Assembly: GCA_041687095.1 (NCBI GenBank)
Contig: JAWLCQ010000001.1
Location: 1-64,000 of the forward strand
Direction: 5' to 3'
Origin: JAWLCQ01 sp041687095
Lineage (GTDB): Bacteria > Planctomycetota > Phycisphaerae > SM23-33
Length of the DNA: 64,000 nucleotides
The position numbers were made by a program, and so were the translations under genes. Below, one piece after another: positions 40,431 through 48,467 of the stretch; position 1 is the stretch's first letter; every line of letters starts with the position of its first letter. Below the pieces are notes generated by a model. That model was not told where the DNA came from. It searched no databases and saw only the letters and a program-made list of their open reading frames with translations.

Positions 40431-42659
40431 CTACGGCCGGCGACGGAGCGTGTCGCGGAGGCTGCGGACGTGGGCGCGGGCGGCGCGGAGGTCGTCATCG
40501 GTGGCGGGGGCGAGGCCCCAGCGGAGGCGGTAGTACAGGGCCACCAGGTCCTCCAGGGGCCCAGGGGGGAGGTGGAGGCGCTGGGCGGCGAGGGCGGCGA
40601 TGTGGCGGGGCGTGTGCTGCGGCCCCGCCCGCACCCCGTGCCGCTCCAACAGTCTCAGCAGGTCCACCATGAACCGCAGCTCCCGTCGGTTGGGCACCAG
40701 GGCCCACGCGTGCCCCCGCCAGCTTCGCGGGCGGAGGGAGCGGCGGCGGAGAATCGTCAACTCCATCGCCAGGACCGCCAGCCCCAGCCCCGCGGCCGCC
40801 GGGATCAGCACCCCGTGCAGTTCCCCATGCAGCAGCAGGGCGAGCACGGCCTCCCACACCGTGCCCCCGACCCTCGCCAGCCAGTGGTACGCCCGCAGAA
40901 CCCCCGAACGGAGCATCCCCCACAGCTTCCGCTGCGTGTCCCAATCGTACTGGAGGACCTGCTCGGACCACATCTGCTGCAGCCCGGACCAGTAGTCCGT
41001 CAGGGGCGACCACCAGGATCGCTGGATGTCGGCGTAGTCGCCGGGGGTGGCGTCGAAGACGACCCAGTCGGTGGCGGGCGTGTAGACTTCGGTCCAGGCG
41101 TGGGCGTCGCGTTCGCGGATGACGTAGTCGCCCTCGTTGGCTCCGGCGGGGTCGATACGGAACCCCGTGGCGAGGCGGGCCCGCACGCCCACGATGTTGC
41201 ACATCACCGTCATCGCCGACGCGAAGTACTCGCAGTGCCCCCGCTTCATGTGGAACAGGAAGTCCTCCACGCCGTCCCGCTTCGGATCCGAGCCCTTCAG
41301 GTCCAGCGTGTAGGCGTACTCCTCCCGCAGCCGCTCCGCGATCCGCCCCGCGATCCGCAGGTCCAGTTCGTTGCGCCGGCGGGGCTCCGTCTGCCGCCGC
41401 GCCAGCAGATCCGCGCACCACTGCCGCGCCAGGACCTCCACGCGGCGGGTGGTGTGCACGTAGGGGCGGACCGCCAGCCCCGCCTCCTGCCGCTCCGCCA
41501 GGTAGGCAAGCTGCTCCTCCGACAGCGGGCGGGCCCACGAGTGGACCGTGTAGCGCGCGTACGGCCGGGGCGAGGGCTCGCGCGGCAGCGAGAGCGTGCC
41601 ATCCCCCCCCACCCGCCCCTCGCCCGTCTCCCCGAAGACGCGAATCGCCGGGGCGATCCCGAACATCGCCGGGGCGAGCGACTGCACCTGCGTGACCTCC
41701 TGGACAAGGACCTCCCCCGCCGGGGCGTCGGGACGGGGTGGGGGAGGGGAGGACAGGCCGGGCAACTGCCCGGGCTGAAAGCCGAACCAGCGGGAGTCGG
41801 CGTACTGCTCGAGGGTGTTCCCGCGCAGATACCAAGACCCCGGATCGTCCAGGTTCCCGTCCACGTGCACGCGCATAACCGTACGGTCGGACAGGTACAC
41901 CTCCCGCGTCTGCCCCAATTGGACGCTGCCGCTATACCCCGACGTCGCCGCTGACCGAGACCCCTGCAGCAGCGCCGCCGACCCCGCGGCCAGACGCGGC
42001 ACGACGAGGAACATCACCCCCCCCAGCACGGACACCACGGCCAGGATCACCCCCAGCCGCCCCAGCAGCGCCCGCGTGGGCCAGTGGCGCATCATGTTCC
42101 ACGCCGCCCGCCGGGGCTCGGGGGCGGCGCCCTCCACGCTGAGGCGGGCGGCGACGGTGTCATCGAGGCCCCGTTTCAGCGTCAGCCGCATCGCCGTGTG
42201 CGACAGCAGCATCAGCTCGCACAGCAGCAGCAGGGCGTACCACAGGTCCTCGCAGAGCATCGCCCCGGTGACCACCAGGAGCATGCTGATCGCCAGGAGC
42301 TGGACGTAGTCGCGGTTGCGGCGGCGGTCGAAGAGCTTGCAGATCTCGATCAGGATGAGGTAGTGCCCCAGGATGATGATGAGCTGCTGGCGGCCGGCGA
42401 AAAGCTCCAGGAACATCACCGCGGTGGCGAGGATGAGCCCGGTGTTCAGGAGCGGGCGGCGGACGTAGACCTCGCAGCCGACCTGGGCGGCGAGGAGGCT
42501 GACGCCCACGGCGGCGCTGCCGGCGAGGAGGTAGAACATGGCCCCCTCGGTGATGCTGAACCCCGCCATTGCCAGCCACACCGCCAGCAGCAGCGGGCGC
42601 TCCAGGCGCTTGCGCTCGGTGATGCGGATCTCGGTGTCGGTGTAGGGCCTCAGGGGCAT
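40431..42659 (-). CDS. TgpA-like membrane transglutaminase (DUF3488 + transglutaminase core)
   Basis: A 742-residue membrane protein. The N-terminal 215 residues hold about six spans (DUF3488-type), followed by a periplasmic transglutaminase-like domain with the catalytic cysteine in MKRGHCEYFASAM, the histidine in ERDAHAWTEVY and the aspartate in WVVFDATPGD. One more membrane span (about 618-637) precedes a C-terminal helical domain. TgpA-type proteins are encoded with DUF58 and MoxR proteins, as here; the start overlaps the DUF58 gene by ten bases. The substrate of these enzymes is not established; peptidase activity is as likely as crosslinking. Confidence 0.9.
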   Translation of the reverse strand: MPLRPYTDTEIRITERKRLERPLLLAVWLAMAGFSITEGAMFYLLAGSAAVGVSLLAAQVGCEVYVRRPLLNTGLILATAVMFLELFAGRQQLIIILGHYLILIEICKLFDRRRNRDYVQLLAISMLLVVTGAMLCEDLWYALLLLCELMLLSHTAMRLTLKRGLDDTVAARLSVEGAAPEPRRAAWNMMRHWPTRALLGRLGVILAVVSVLGGVMFLVVPRLAAGSAALLQGSRSAATSGYSGSVQLGQTREVYLSDRTVMRVHVDGNLDDPGSWYLRGNTLEQYADSRWFGFQPGQLPGLSSPPPPRPDAPAGEVLVQEVTQVQSLAPAMFGIAPAIRVFGETGEGRVGGDGTLSLPREPSPRPYARYTVHSWARPLSEEQLAYLAERQEAGLAVRPYVHTTRRVEVLARQWCADLLARRQTEPRRRNELDLRIAGRIAERLREEYAYTLDLKGSDPKRDGVEDFLFHMKRGHCEYFASAMTVMCNIVGVRARLATGFRIDPAGANEGDYVIRERDAHAWTEVYTPATDWVVFDATPGDYADIQRSWWSPLTDYWSGLQQMWSEQVLQYDWDTQRKLWGMLRSGVLRAYHWLARVGGTVWEAVLALLLHGELHGVLIPAAAGLGLAVLAMELTILRRRSLRPRSWRGHAWALVPNRRELRFMVDLLRLLERHGVRAGPQHTPRHIAALAAQRLHLPPGPLEDLVALYYRLRWGLAPATDDDLRAARAHVRSLRDTLRRRP

Positions 42660-43855
42660 GGCCGGGCCTCCGGGGGGGTGGGGAGGCGCTCGTCGGCAAA
42701 GATCCGGTCACACCGTTGCGGGTCCACCACGTTCACGCTCCGCGAGGCGTTCAGCAGGGGGGGCGGGGCGGTCCCGGGGGCGATGGTTACCAGCAGGACG
42801 GTGGCGTTCTGCAGAGCCGGCGCCCCGACGCGGGCCGCCAGGGCGGCGGGCGGCACGGCCGGTGCGTCGTCCACGTCGGCGAGGGCGTCGAGCAGGCGGG
42901 CCCGCTGCTCCAGACCGGGCGCGGGGGCGTGGACGAGGATCCCCCCCTCGCCCGCCAACGCCATCCCCACGCGATACCCGCGCGCGAAGGCCACGTCCAC
43001 CACCGTCGCCGTGAACCGCAGCAGTTTCTCCCGTGCCTGGACGGCCTCGGGCGCCTCCCCGGGCGTTGCGGCGTCCAGCAGCACCCACAGCACGTCCGGG
43101 CGCGTGCGGGCCATCTCGCGGACCACGGGGCTGGCGCGGCCGGCGGAGCGGCGCCAGTGGATCCAGCGGGGGTTGTCGTCGGGGCGGTACTCCCGCAGGC
43201 CGAAGAACTCGTCCTGCCCCCCCGTCGCGGGGCTGGGGGCGCTGTTGGAGATCTCCACCGCCCCGCGCGGCAGCAGCCGCCCGAGCACCTTGCCCCGCGC
43301 GGGCCAGACCACGAGGCCATGGTCGCACGGGTAGCGGGCGAATGCCCGGATCAACCCGAAGGGGAACGTGGTGCTCACGCGGATCTCGCGGAGGCGCCTC
43401 CGCCCGCGGGTGTGGGCGACGAACCGCCCCCCGCTGCGGAAGACCGAGCGGCGGGGCAGGTGCAGGCAGTAGGCGGGAACCCACTCCATGCCCTCGGCGG
43501 GGAGTTCCTCGACGTAAAGCCCCAGCGACGAGCCCCACCGCCGCTCGTTCCGCAGGAAGTATCCCACGTGGGCGACCTGGTTCTGCCAGACCCGCCCCGG
43601 CGCTTCGCGACGGATCGAGACCCCGGCGACGTTCCGCCTCGCCATCACCGCCGACACGTGCAACGCCCCCATCATCGCCCCGAAGAGCACGAACGACAGC
43701 GGCGCCTGCGAGTTCACCCCCGCCGCCCCCACCGTCAGCGAGATCGCCAGGAAGATCCACCCGCTCATCGTCAGCCGAAAGTGCACAGCCACGCGGCGGC
43801 GGCGCTTCCGCCGGCGGGCGGGGGGAGGAGGGGATTGTTCCGTTGGCATCTTCAC
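42650..43855 (-). CDS. DUF58-domain membrane protein
   Basis: A 401-residue protein with an Arg-rich cytoplasmic N-terminus, two membrane spans (about 29-75) and a large soluble part containing the DUF58 signature FFGLREYRPDDNPRWIHWRR, a VWA-related fold without a full metal site. In MoxR operons DUF58 proteins are thought to be substrates or adaptors of the AAA ATPase. It is translationally coupled to the downstream transglutaminase gene. The upstream gap to the small membrane protein gene is 204 bp and carries repeats. Confidence 0.9.
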   Translation of the reverse strand: MKMPTEQSPPPPARRRKRRRRVAVHFRLTMSGWIFLAISLTVGAAGVNSQAPLSFVLFGAMMGALHVSAVMARRNVAGVSIRREAPGRVWQNQVAHVGYFLRNERRWGSSLGLYVEELPAEGMEWVPAYCLHLPRRSVFRSGGRFVAHTRGRRRLREIRVSTTFPFGLIRAFARYPCDHGLVVWPARGKVLGRLLPRGAVEISNSAPSPATGGQDEFFGLREYRPDDNPRWIHWRRSAGRASPVVREMARTRPDVLWVLLDAATPGEAPEAVQAREKLLRFTATVVDVAFARGYRVGMALAGEGGILVHAPAPGLEQRARLLDALADVDDAPAVPPAALAARVGAPALQNATVLLVTIAPGTAPPPLLNASRSVNVVDPQRCDRIFADERLPTPPEARPCP

Positions 43856-43869
43856 TGCTGTCGCAGGAT

Positions 43870-44050
43870 CCTTTGGGGAACCAAATCCGAAACCCGAAAC
43901 CCGAAACCCGAAACCCGAAACAAATCCAAAACACGAAATCCAAATGACAAAAACCAGTCTCCGACGCCGCGGGCAACCGGGTGCCCAATGCCACGACTGC
44001 GCTGTCTGCCACCGTGCCCCAAGAAACGCTACGGGTTCTGCGAGTCCCTG
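43870..44050. repeat. (CCGAAAC)n tandem array and flanking repeat DNA
   Basis: Five tandem CCGAAAC-type heptamers at about 43888-43922 grade into AAATCCAAAACACGAAATCC, a common dispersed repeat. At about 43985 TGCCACGACTGCGCTGTCTGCC resembles the hairpin core seen at 10962 and 59920. The array lies inside the otherwise compact MoxR operon. Confidence 0.8.
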
Positions 44051-44059
44051 ACGTCTGGG

Positions 44060-44389
44060 TCAACGGGGCCAGCGGGTATTAAGGCTTTGCAGCGCAGCGG
44101 CGGCCGAGGCGTCGCTGTCGGACTCGGCGGAGGCGCTGACGGCCTGGTCGCGTCGTCGGCGGCAGAAGGCCTCGTAGTTCATCCCCGCCAGGCGGAGACA
44201 GACAGCCGCAATGGTCCCACACAACAGCGACAGTGTGCAGCACAGGGCACCCAATACGAGCCCAACCGATCCGGCCAGTAGGCCTCCGAGCGAGTAGTCG
44301 ATTACGTGCGCAGTGCATAGACCTGCCCAGCCGGCGGCGGCGGCCCATGCAATGCAGCAGGACCAGAGGATCACGGCCAGCACTTTCAT
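44060..44389 (-). CDS. small membrane protein in the MoxR operon, function unknown
   Basis: A 109-residue protein opening with MKVLAVILWSCCIAWAAAAG and containing two or three hydrophobic segments (up to residue about 65), then a polar tail rich in Ser, Asp and Ala. It lies between the MoxR gene and the DUF58 gene, in the same direction, so it is probably part of the complex or an accidental passenger. No family is recognised. Moderate confidence because gaps on both sides contain repeats. Confidence 0.55.
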   Translation of the reverse strand: MKVLAVILWSCCIAWAAAAGWAGLCTAHVIDYSLGGLLAGSVGLVLGALCCTLSLLCGTIAAVCLRLAGMNYEAFCRRRRDQAVSASAESDSDASAAAALQSLNTRWPR

Positions 44390-44466
44390 GTTTTGCACCT
44401 CTGCCAAGCAGCCAATCAACGAACACCCGCTGCACAACTGGTCTCCAGCCGTCCGGCATTCCGGTC

Positions 44467-45402
44467 CTACTGCGGGACCGGGACGGTTTCCAGCAGGCGG
44501 GCGAAGATCTCGTCCGCCCCGCCCGATGCTCCGTCCTGGGAGAAGCCTCGCGTCACCAGGCGGTGGGCGCAGACGGCGGGGGCGAGGTCCTTTACGTCGT
44601 CGGGGACCACGTACTCGCGCCCCGCCAGCAGCGCCGCCGCCCGCACCGCCTGCCCCAACGCCAGCGACGCCCGGGGGGACAGCCCGATCGTCAGCTCCTC
44701 GCTCCGCCGCGTCGCCTCCGCGATCGACAGGATGTAGTCCTCGATGGCCGGGTCCATCCGCACGGCCAGTACCTGCTCCTGCAGCGCCAGCACGTCGGCG
44801 GTGTCCATGACGCAGGGCAGATCCGGCAGGCGGGTGCTGGCGGGGCGGAGGCGGAGGATCTGCCGCTCCACGTCGCGGTCCGGGTATCCGATCCGCACCC
44901 GCAGCATGAACCGGTCGAGCTGGTTCTCGGGGAGGAAGTACGTGCCCTCGAACTCGTAGGGGTTCTGCGTCGCCAGCACCAGAAACGGGGGGCCGAGGGG
45001 GTAGGTCTTCCCGTCCTGGGAGACCTGGGATTCGCTCATCGCCTCCAGCAGGGCGCTCTGGGTGCGGGGGGTGGTGCGGTTGATCTCGTCCACCAGGACG
45101 ATGTGGGCGAAGACCGGCCCGCGCTTGAAGGCGAACTCCCCCGTCGTCCCGTCGTAGACCGACACGCCCAGGATGTCGCTGGGCAGCAGGTCCGGGGTGA
45201 GCTGGATGCGGTGGAACGTGCAGTCGATGCTCCGCGCGACCGCCTGGGCGAGGACGGTCTTGCCCACGCCCGGGACGTCCTCCAGCAGCACGTGCCCCTT
45301 CGCCAGAAGCGCCGTCAGCACCCGGTCCACCGCCTGGGGCTTGCCCAGCAGGACGCGCTGCACATTTTCCCGCAACGCGGTCAGTTTCTGTCGTACGTCC
45401 AT
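44467..45402 (-). CDS. MoxR-type AAA+ ATPase
   Basis: A 311-residue AAA+ protein of the MoxR family, a chaperone-like ATPase that remodels or inserts metal into partner proteins. Walker A is EDVPGVGKT (41-49), Walker B IVLVDEINR (101-109), sensor 1 lies in LVLATQNP, and PENQLDRFML is the family arginine-finger region. The C-terminal lid follows normally and length is typical. It heads the MoxR / small protein / DUF58 / TgpA cluster. Confidence 0.95.
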   Translation of the reverse strand: MDVRQKLTALRENVQRVLLGKPQAVDRVLTALLAKGHVLLEDVPGVGKTVLAQAVARSIDCTFHRIQLTPDLLPSDILGVSVYDGTTGEFAFKRGPVFAHIVLVDEINRTTPRTQSALLEAMSESQVSQDGKTYPLGPPFLVLATQNPYEFEGTYFLPENQLDRFMLRVRIGYPDRDVERQILRLRPASTRLPDLPCVMDTADVLALQEQVLAVRMDPAIEDYILSIAEATRRSEELTIGLSPRASLALGQAVRAAALLAGREYVVPDDVKDLAPAVCAHRLVTRGFSQDGASGGADEIFARLLETVPVPQ

Positions 45403-45526
45403 GATCGCCTTTGCTTCTCCGGGGGCTGCCGCAGTGCACGGGGCGTTTGGGCCCCCGTTCGGTGCTGCGGGGCAACTTCGCGAGGGTCTCGGCTTTTCCT
45501 GCCTTTCGCCGACGGCGGCTGCGGGT

Positions 45527-45555
45527 ATTATAAGGGAACGAGTGCCTTATGTTCA
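45527..45555 (-). promoter_or_regulatory. promoter of the MoxR operon, overlapping the ribE start region
   Basis: Minus strand TGAACA, 17 bp, TATAAT: a consensus -10. It would give a leader of about 120 bases. The same bases contain TATTAT on the plus strand, immediately before ribE, so the two divergent units may compete. Confidence 0.45.
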
Positions 45556-46193
45556 CAGGGATCGTACGACACGTAGGACGGGTGGTGCGCCTCGCCCCCA
45601 CGTCGGCCGGTCGGCGGATCGAGATCGACCTCGGCCCGCTGTGTGCGGGCCTGCGCGCGGGCGACAGCGTGGCGGTCAACGGGGCGTGCCTGACGGCGAC
45701 GACGCTCGCCGCCCCCGTCGTCGCCTTCGACGTCGTCAGCGAGACGCTCGCGCGGACCACGCTGGGCGCGTTGGCGACGGGGGCCCGCGTGAACCTCGAA
45801 CGGGCCGTCCTCGCCGCCGACGCCCTCGACGGGCACATCGTGCAGGGGCACGTCGACGGGGTGGCCGGCGTGCGGCGGATCGATCGCGGCGGGCAGTGGC
45901 TCGTCGAGTTCGCCGGACCCCCCGAACTCACCGAGACCATGGTCCCCAAGGGCTCGGTGGCCATCGACGGGGTCTCGCTGACGCTCGTGGACGTCGGGAG
46001 CGGGACGTTCTCCGTCGCCCTGATCCCCACCACGCTCCGCGACACCACGCTGGAACACCTGGCCATCGGGTCGAAGGTGAACATCGAAACCGACGTCATC
46101 GGCAAGTACGTCCGCAAGATCCTGGAGGGCATGGGAGCGACAACGCGCGGCGGGCTGTCGATGGATGCGCTGCGCCGAAACGGGTTCGCATGA
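45549..46193 (+). CDS. ribE: riboflavin synthase, alpha chain
   Basis: A 214-residue enzyme that dismutates two 6,7-dimethyl-8-ribityllumazine molecules to riboflavin and the pyrimidine by-product. It shows the diagnostic MFTGIV start and two lumazine-binding barrels (1-97 and 98-200), the second opening HIVQGHVDGV, with NGACLT and IDGVSLTLV as the paired substrate loops. The C-terminal helix drives trimerisation. No FMN riboswitch was seen upstream, and no other rib gene is nearby, so the pathway is scattered in this genome. Confidence 0.97.
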   Translation: MFTGIVRHVGRVVRLAPTSAGRRIEIDLGPLCAGLRAGDSVAVNGACLTATTLAAPVVAFDVVSETLARTTLGALATGARVNLERAVLAADALDGHIVQGHVDGVAGVRRIDRGGQWLVEFAGPPELTETMVPKGSVAIDGVSLTLVDVGSGTFSVALIPTTLRDTTLEHLAIGSKVNIETDVIGKYVRKILEGMGATTRGGLSMDALRRNGFA

Positions 46194-46195
46194 GA

Positions 46196-46335
46196 GGAAG
46201 CTGTCAGCTCTCAGCTCTCAGCGTTCAGCAGAGGAAGCATCGGCCACGCGGCTGTCGCTGAAAGCTGATCGCTGAAAGCTGAAAGCTGAAAGCTGCATCT
46301 GTTCCCCGATAACCTTCCGATCAGCGATCAGCGAT
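46196..46335. repeat. inverted (CAGCTCT)n / (AGCTGAA)n repeat downstream of ribE
   Basis: The left arm is CAGCTCTCAGCTCTCAGCG followed by TTCAGC. The right arm is GCTGAAAGCTGATCGCTGAA and further AGCTGAA units. The arms are roughly complementary and about 40 bp apart, then a third array of GATCAGC units follows. Stem formation downstream of ribE could end its transcript. Confidence 0.75.
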
Positions 46336-46341
46336 CAACGA

Positions 46342-46461
46342 ATCAACCAGTCAACCAGTCAACCAGTCAACCAGTTAACCAGTCAACCAGTTAACCAGTT
46401 AACCAGTCAACCAGTTAACCAGTCAACCAGTCAACCAGTTAACCAGTCAACCAATCAACCA
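46342..46461. repeat. 8-bp tandem array (GTYAACCA)n before pdxA
   Basis: Fifteen near-perfect octamers alternate GTCAACCA and GTTAACCA, with ATCAACCA at both ends. It ends 13 bp before the pdxA start codon and no Shine-Dalgarno sequence is visible in that gap, so copy-number change could affect pdxA translation or transcription (inference). Confidence 0.9.
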
Positions 46462-46474
46462 ACCACCGATCCTC

Positions 46475-47506
46475 ATGCCAGACGACCGTCCCATCATCGG
46501 AGTGACCATGGGCGATCCCCTCGGGATCGGGGCCGAGATCCTCGTCAAGGCCCTGGCCGATCCCGAGCTTCGCCGGCGGGGGCGGTTCGTTATCTTCGGG
46601 GCCAGCGAGCAGCTCGCCTACACCGCCGACCAGCTCGAACTCGACTTCCCCTTCTTCCGCGACCACCACGAGAACGTCCGCCGCTACCTGCACGACGTGG
46701 TGGTCCTGGACTACGACGAGATCGCCATCCCCCCGGCCATGGAGCGCGGGCCCTCGCGGGTGGGGGGGGAGGCCAGCTTCCGCTTCGTCGACGATGCCAT
46801 CGCCGCCGCCCTCGCCGGGGACCTCGACGCCCTCGTCACCGCCCCCATCTCCAAGACCTCCTGGGCGCTGGCGGGGGTCAAGAAGTACCCCGGGCACACC
46901 GAACTCCTCGCCGACCGGACCAAGACCAAACGCGTCGCCATGATGTTCGCCTCCTCCCGCCTGAAGGTCGCCCTGGCGACGATCCACGAGCCCATCGCCC
47001 GCATCCCCAACCTTTTCAACATCGGGTGCGTGCACACCCCCATCGACCTCGCCGACCAGGCCCTGCGCCAGTGGTGGGGCATCGCCCGCCCGCACATCGC
47101 GGTCTGCGCCCTGAACCCCCACGCGGGGGAGGAGGGGCGGTTCGGGGACGAGGAGGAGCGGGTGATCGGGCCGGCGATCCTCATGGCCCGCGAGTCGGGG
47201 ATCGACGTCTCCGGCCCCTACCCCGCCGACACGCTCTTCCTGCGGGCGTCGCGCGGGGAGTTCGACTGCGTCATCGCCATGTACCACGACCAGGGGCTCA
47301 TCCCCATGAAGCTCCTCGCCTGGGACGAGGTGGTCAACGTCACGCTCGGCCTGCCCATCCTCCGCACCTCCCCCGGGCACGGGACCGCCTTCGACATCGC
47401 CGGCAAAAACCGCGCCGACGCCTCCTCCTTCACCGCCGCCGTCCGCCTGGCGCTGGACCTCGCGATCCGCCGCCGCGGTCCGCAGCCGCCCCCGACCGCC
47501 GCGTAG
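46475..47506 (+). CDS. pdxA: 4-hydroxythreonine-4-phosphate dehydrogenase
   Basis: A 343-residue NAD-dependent enzyme of the DXP-dependent vitamin B6 pathway, oxidising 4-phosphohydroxy-threonine. VTMGDPLGIGAEI opens the fold. The metal-binding histidines are in YPGHTELLA, CALNPHAGE and YHDQGLIP, and RTSPGHGTAFDIAGK is the family C-terminal signature. TAPISKTSW supplies the substrate-phosphate loop. No pdxJ is seen in the window. The upstream octamer array is its most unusual feature. Confidence 0.95.
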   Translation: MPDDRPIIGVTMGDPLGIGAEILVKALADPELRRRGRFVIFGASEQLAYTADQLELDFPFFRDHHENVRRYLHDVVVLDYDEIAIPPAMERGPSRVGGEASFRFVDDAIAAALAGDLDALVTAPISKTSWALAGVKKYPGHTELLADRTKTKRVAMMFASSRLKVALATIHEPIARIPNLFNIGCVHTPIDLADQALRQWWGIARPHIAVCALNPHAGEEGRFGDEEERVIGPAILMARESGIDVSGPYPADTLFLRASRGEFDCVIAMYHDQGLIPMKLLAWDEVVNVTLGLPILRTSPGHGTAFDIAGKNRADASSFTAAVRLALDLAIRRRGPQPPPTAA

Positions 47507-47913
47507 GTGGCGGACGGGAAACGGAAGGGCCTCACGCAAAGGCGCAAAGGCGCAAAGGGAAGAAGAGGCAGCGGGAAGAAGAAGCCTGCACCGTCCCGCG
47601 CACGGCGCGCTTCATGGACGGGATGGACTCGATGGACAGTATGGACGCCATGGACCCGCGGGGTTCCGCTGTGCGGTCCTCTGCGTAATCTTGAAATCTG
47701 TGCAATCCCTCTCTCTCCGAGCTGTTTCTTCCCCTTCGCGCCTTTGCGCCTTTGCGTGAGACTTCCCCCGGTTCCCGGTTCCTGGCTCCTGGTTCCTTGG
47801 TCCCCCGGTTCCCCGGTTTCGACATTCCCGTACTCCCGCCCTCCCTCCCGCGGTAAATTTGCATTTCGCGTCTAAGAACGTCCCTCCTGCGTCGTGATAG
47901 GGGATGGAGACCG
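47507..47913. repeat. intergenic patchwork of four short tandem arrays
   Basis: No gene lies here. In order: CGCAAAGG units (47531-47559); (ATGGAC)-type units at about 47612-47663; CGCCTTTGCG units (47737-47760), the reverse complement of the first array; and (CGGTTCC)n-like units at about 47768-47820. The first and third could pair across about 180 bp. The last 50 bp, of lower GC, should contain the promoter of the ECF gene but I could not define it. Confidence 0.8.
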
Positions 47914-48465
47914 ATGCGGCTCCGGAGACGCTGCATGAAGGGAGACAACCGCGAGGCGGACTGGGTTCGGTCCGCCATGGCCCGCTACGAGGGCCCCCTG
48001 CTCCGCTATGCGTTGCGCATCTGCGGGAGCGAGGAGTGCGCCCGCGACGTCGTGCAGGACACGTTCCTCCGCATGATCGAGCACAAGGGCCCCGGCGACG
48101 ACCACCTCGCGGAATGGCTCTTCACCGTCTGCCGCAACCGTGCCATCGACCTCTGCCGAAAGGAACGGCGAATGACGCAACTGGACGCACCCATCGACAC
48201 CGCCGCCTGCCCCGCCCCCCCGCCCCCGGCCCTGGCGGCGGCCGCTGAAACCGCCGCCGCCGTCGCCTCCGCCCTCGACCACCTGCCCCCCAACCAGCAG
48301 GAGGTCCTGCGGCTGAAGTTCCAGGACGGGTTCTCCTACAAGCAGATCTCCTCCATCACGGGGCACTCCGTCTCCAACGTGGGGTTCCTGATCCATACCG
48401 GTATCCAGACGCTCCGCCGCTCGCTGCGATCCAGCAGCCCCTCGGCGATCGGGGAAGGAGTCTGA
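47914..48465 (+). CDS. ECF-family RNA polymerase sigma factor
   Basis: A 183-residue sigma factor. Region 2 has YALRICGSEECARDVVQDTF and EWLFTVCRNRAIDLCRK. Region 4 has LPPNQQEVLRLKFQDGFSYK with QISSITGHSVSNVGFLIHTG for -35 recognition. The linker (about 88-115) is Ala/Pro-rich. ATG 47935 is an alternative start (GGAG eight bases upstream); the difference is seven basic residues. The stop lies two bases before the mosaic VWA gene, so the two are co-translated and the N-terminus of that protein is the likely anti-sigma domain. Confidence 0.92.
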   Translation: MRLRRRCMKGDNREADWVRSAMARYEGPLLRYALRICGSEECARDVVQDTFLRMIEHKGPGDDHLAEWLFTVCRNRAIDLCRKERRMTQLDAPIDTAACPAPPPPALAAAAETAAAVASALDHLPPNQQEVLRLKFQDGFSYKQISSITGHSVSNVGFLIHTGIQTLRRSLRSSSPSAIGEGV

Positions 48466-48467
48466 TC

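Noticed and set aside
45403..45548. FMN riboswitch upstream of ribE
   Set aside because: None of the conserved RFN elements is present, and the plus-strand promoter would leave almost no leader.
46342..46461. CRISPR array
   Set aside because: Units are 8 bp and directly adjacent; there are no spacers and no cas genes in the window. The same holds for 1-128.
47596..47680. Small coding region with repeated Met-Asp
   Set aside because: The Met-Asp run is the translation of an ATGGAC tandem array with no ribosome site or conserved context.
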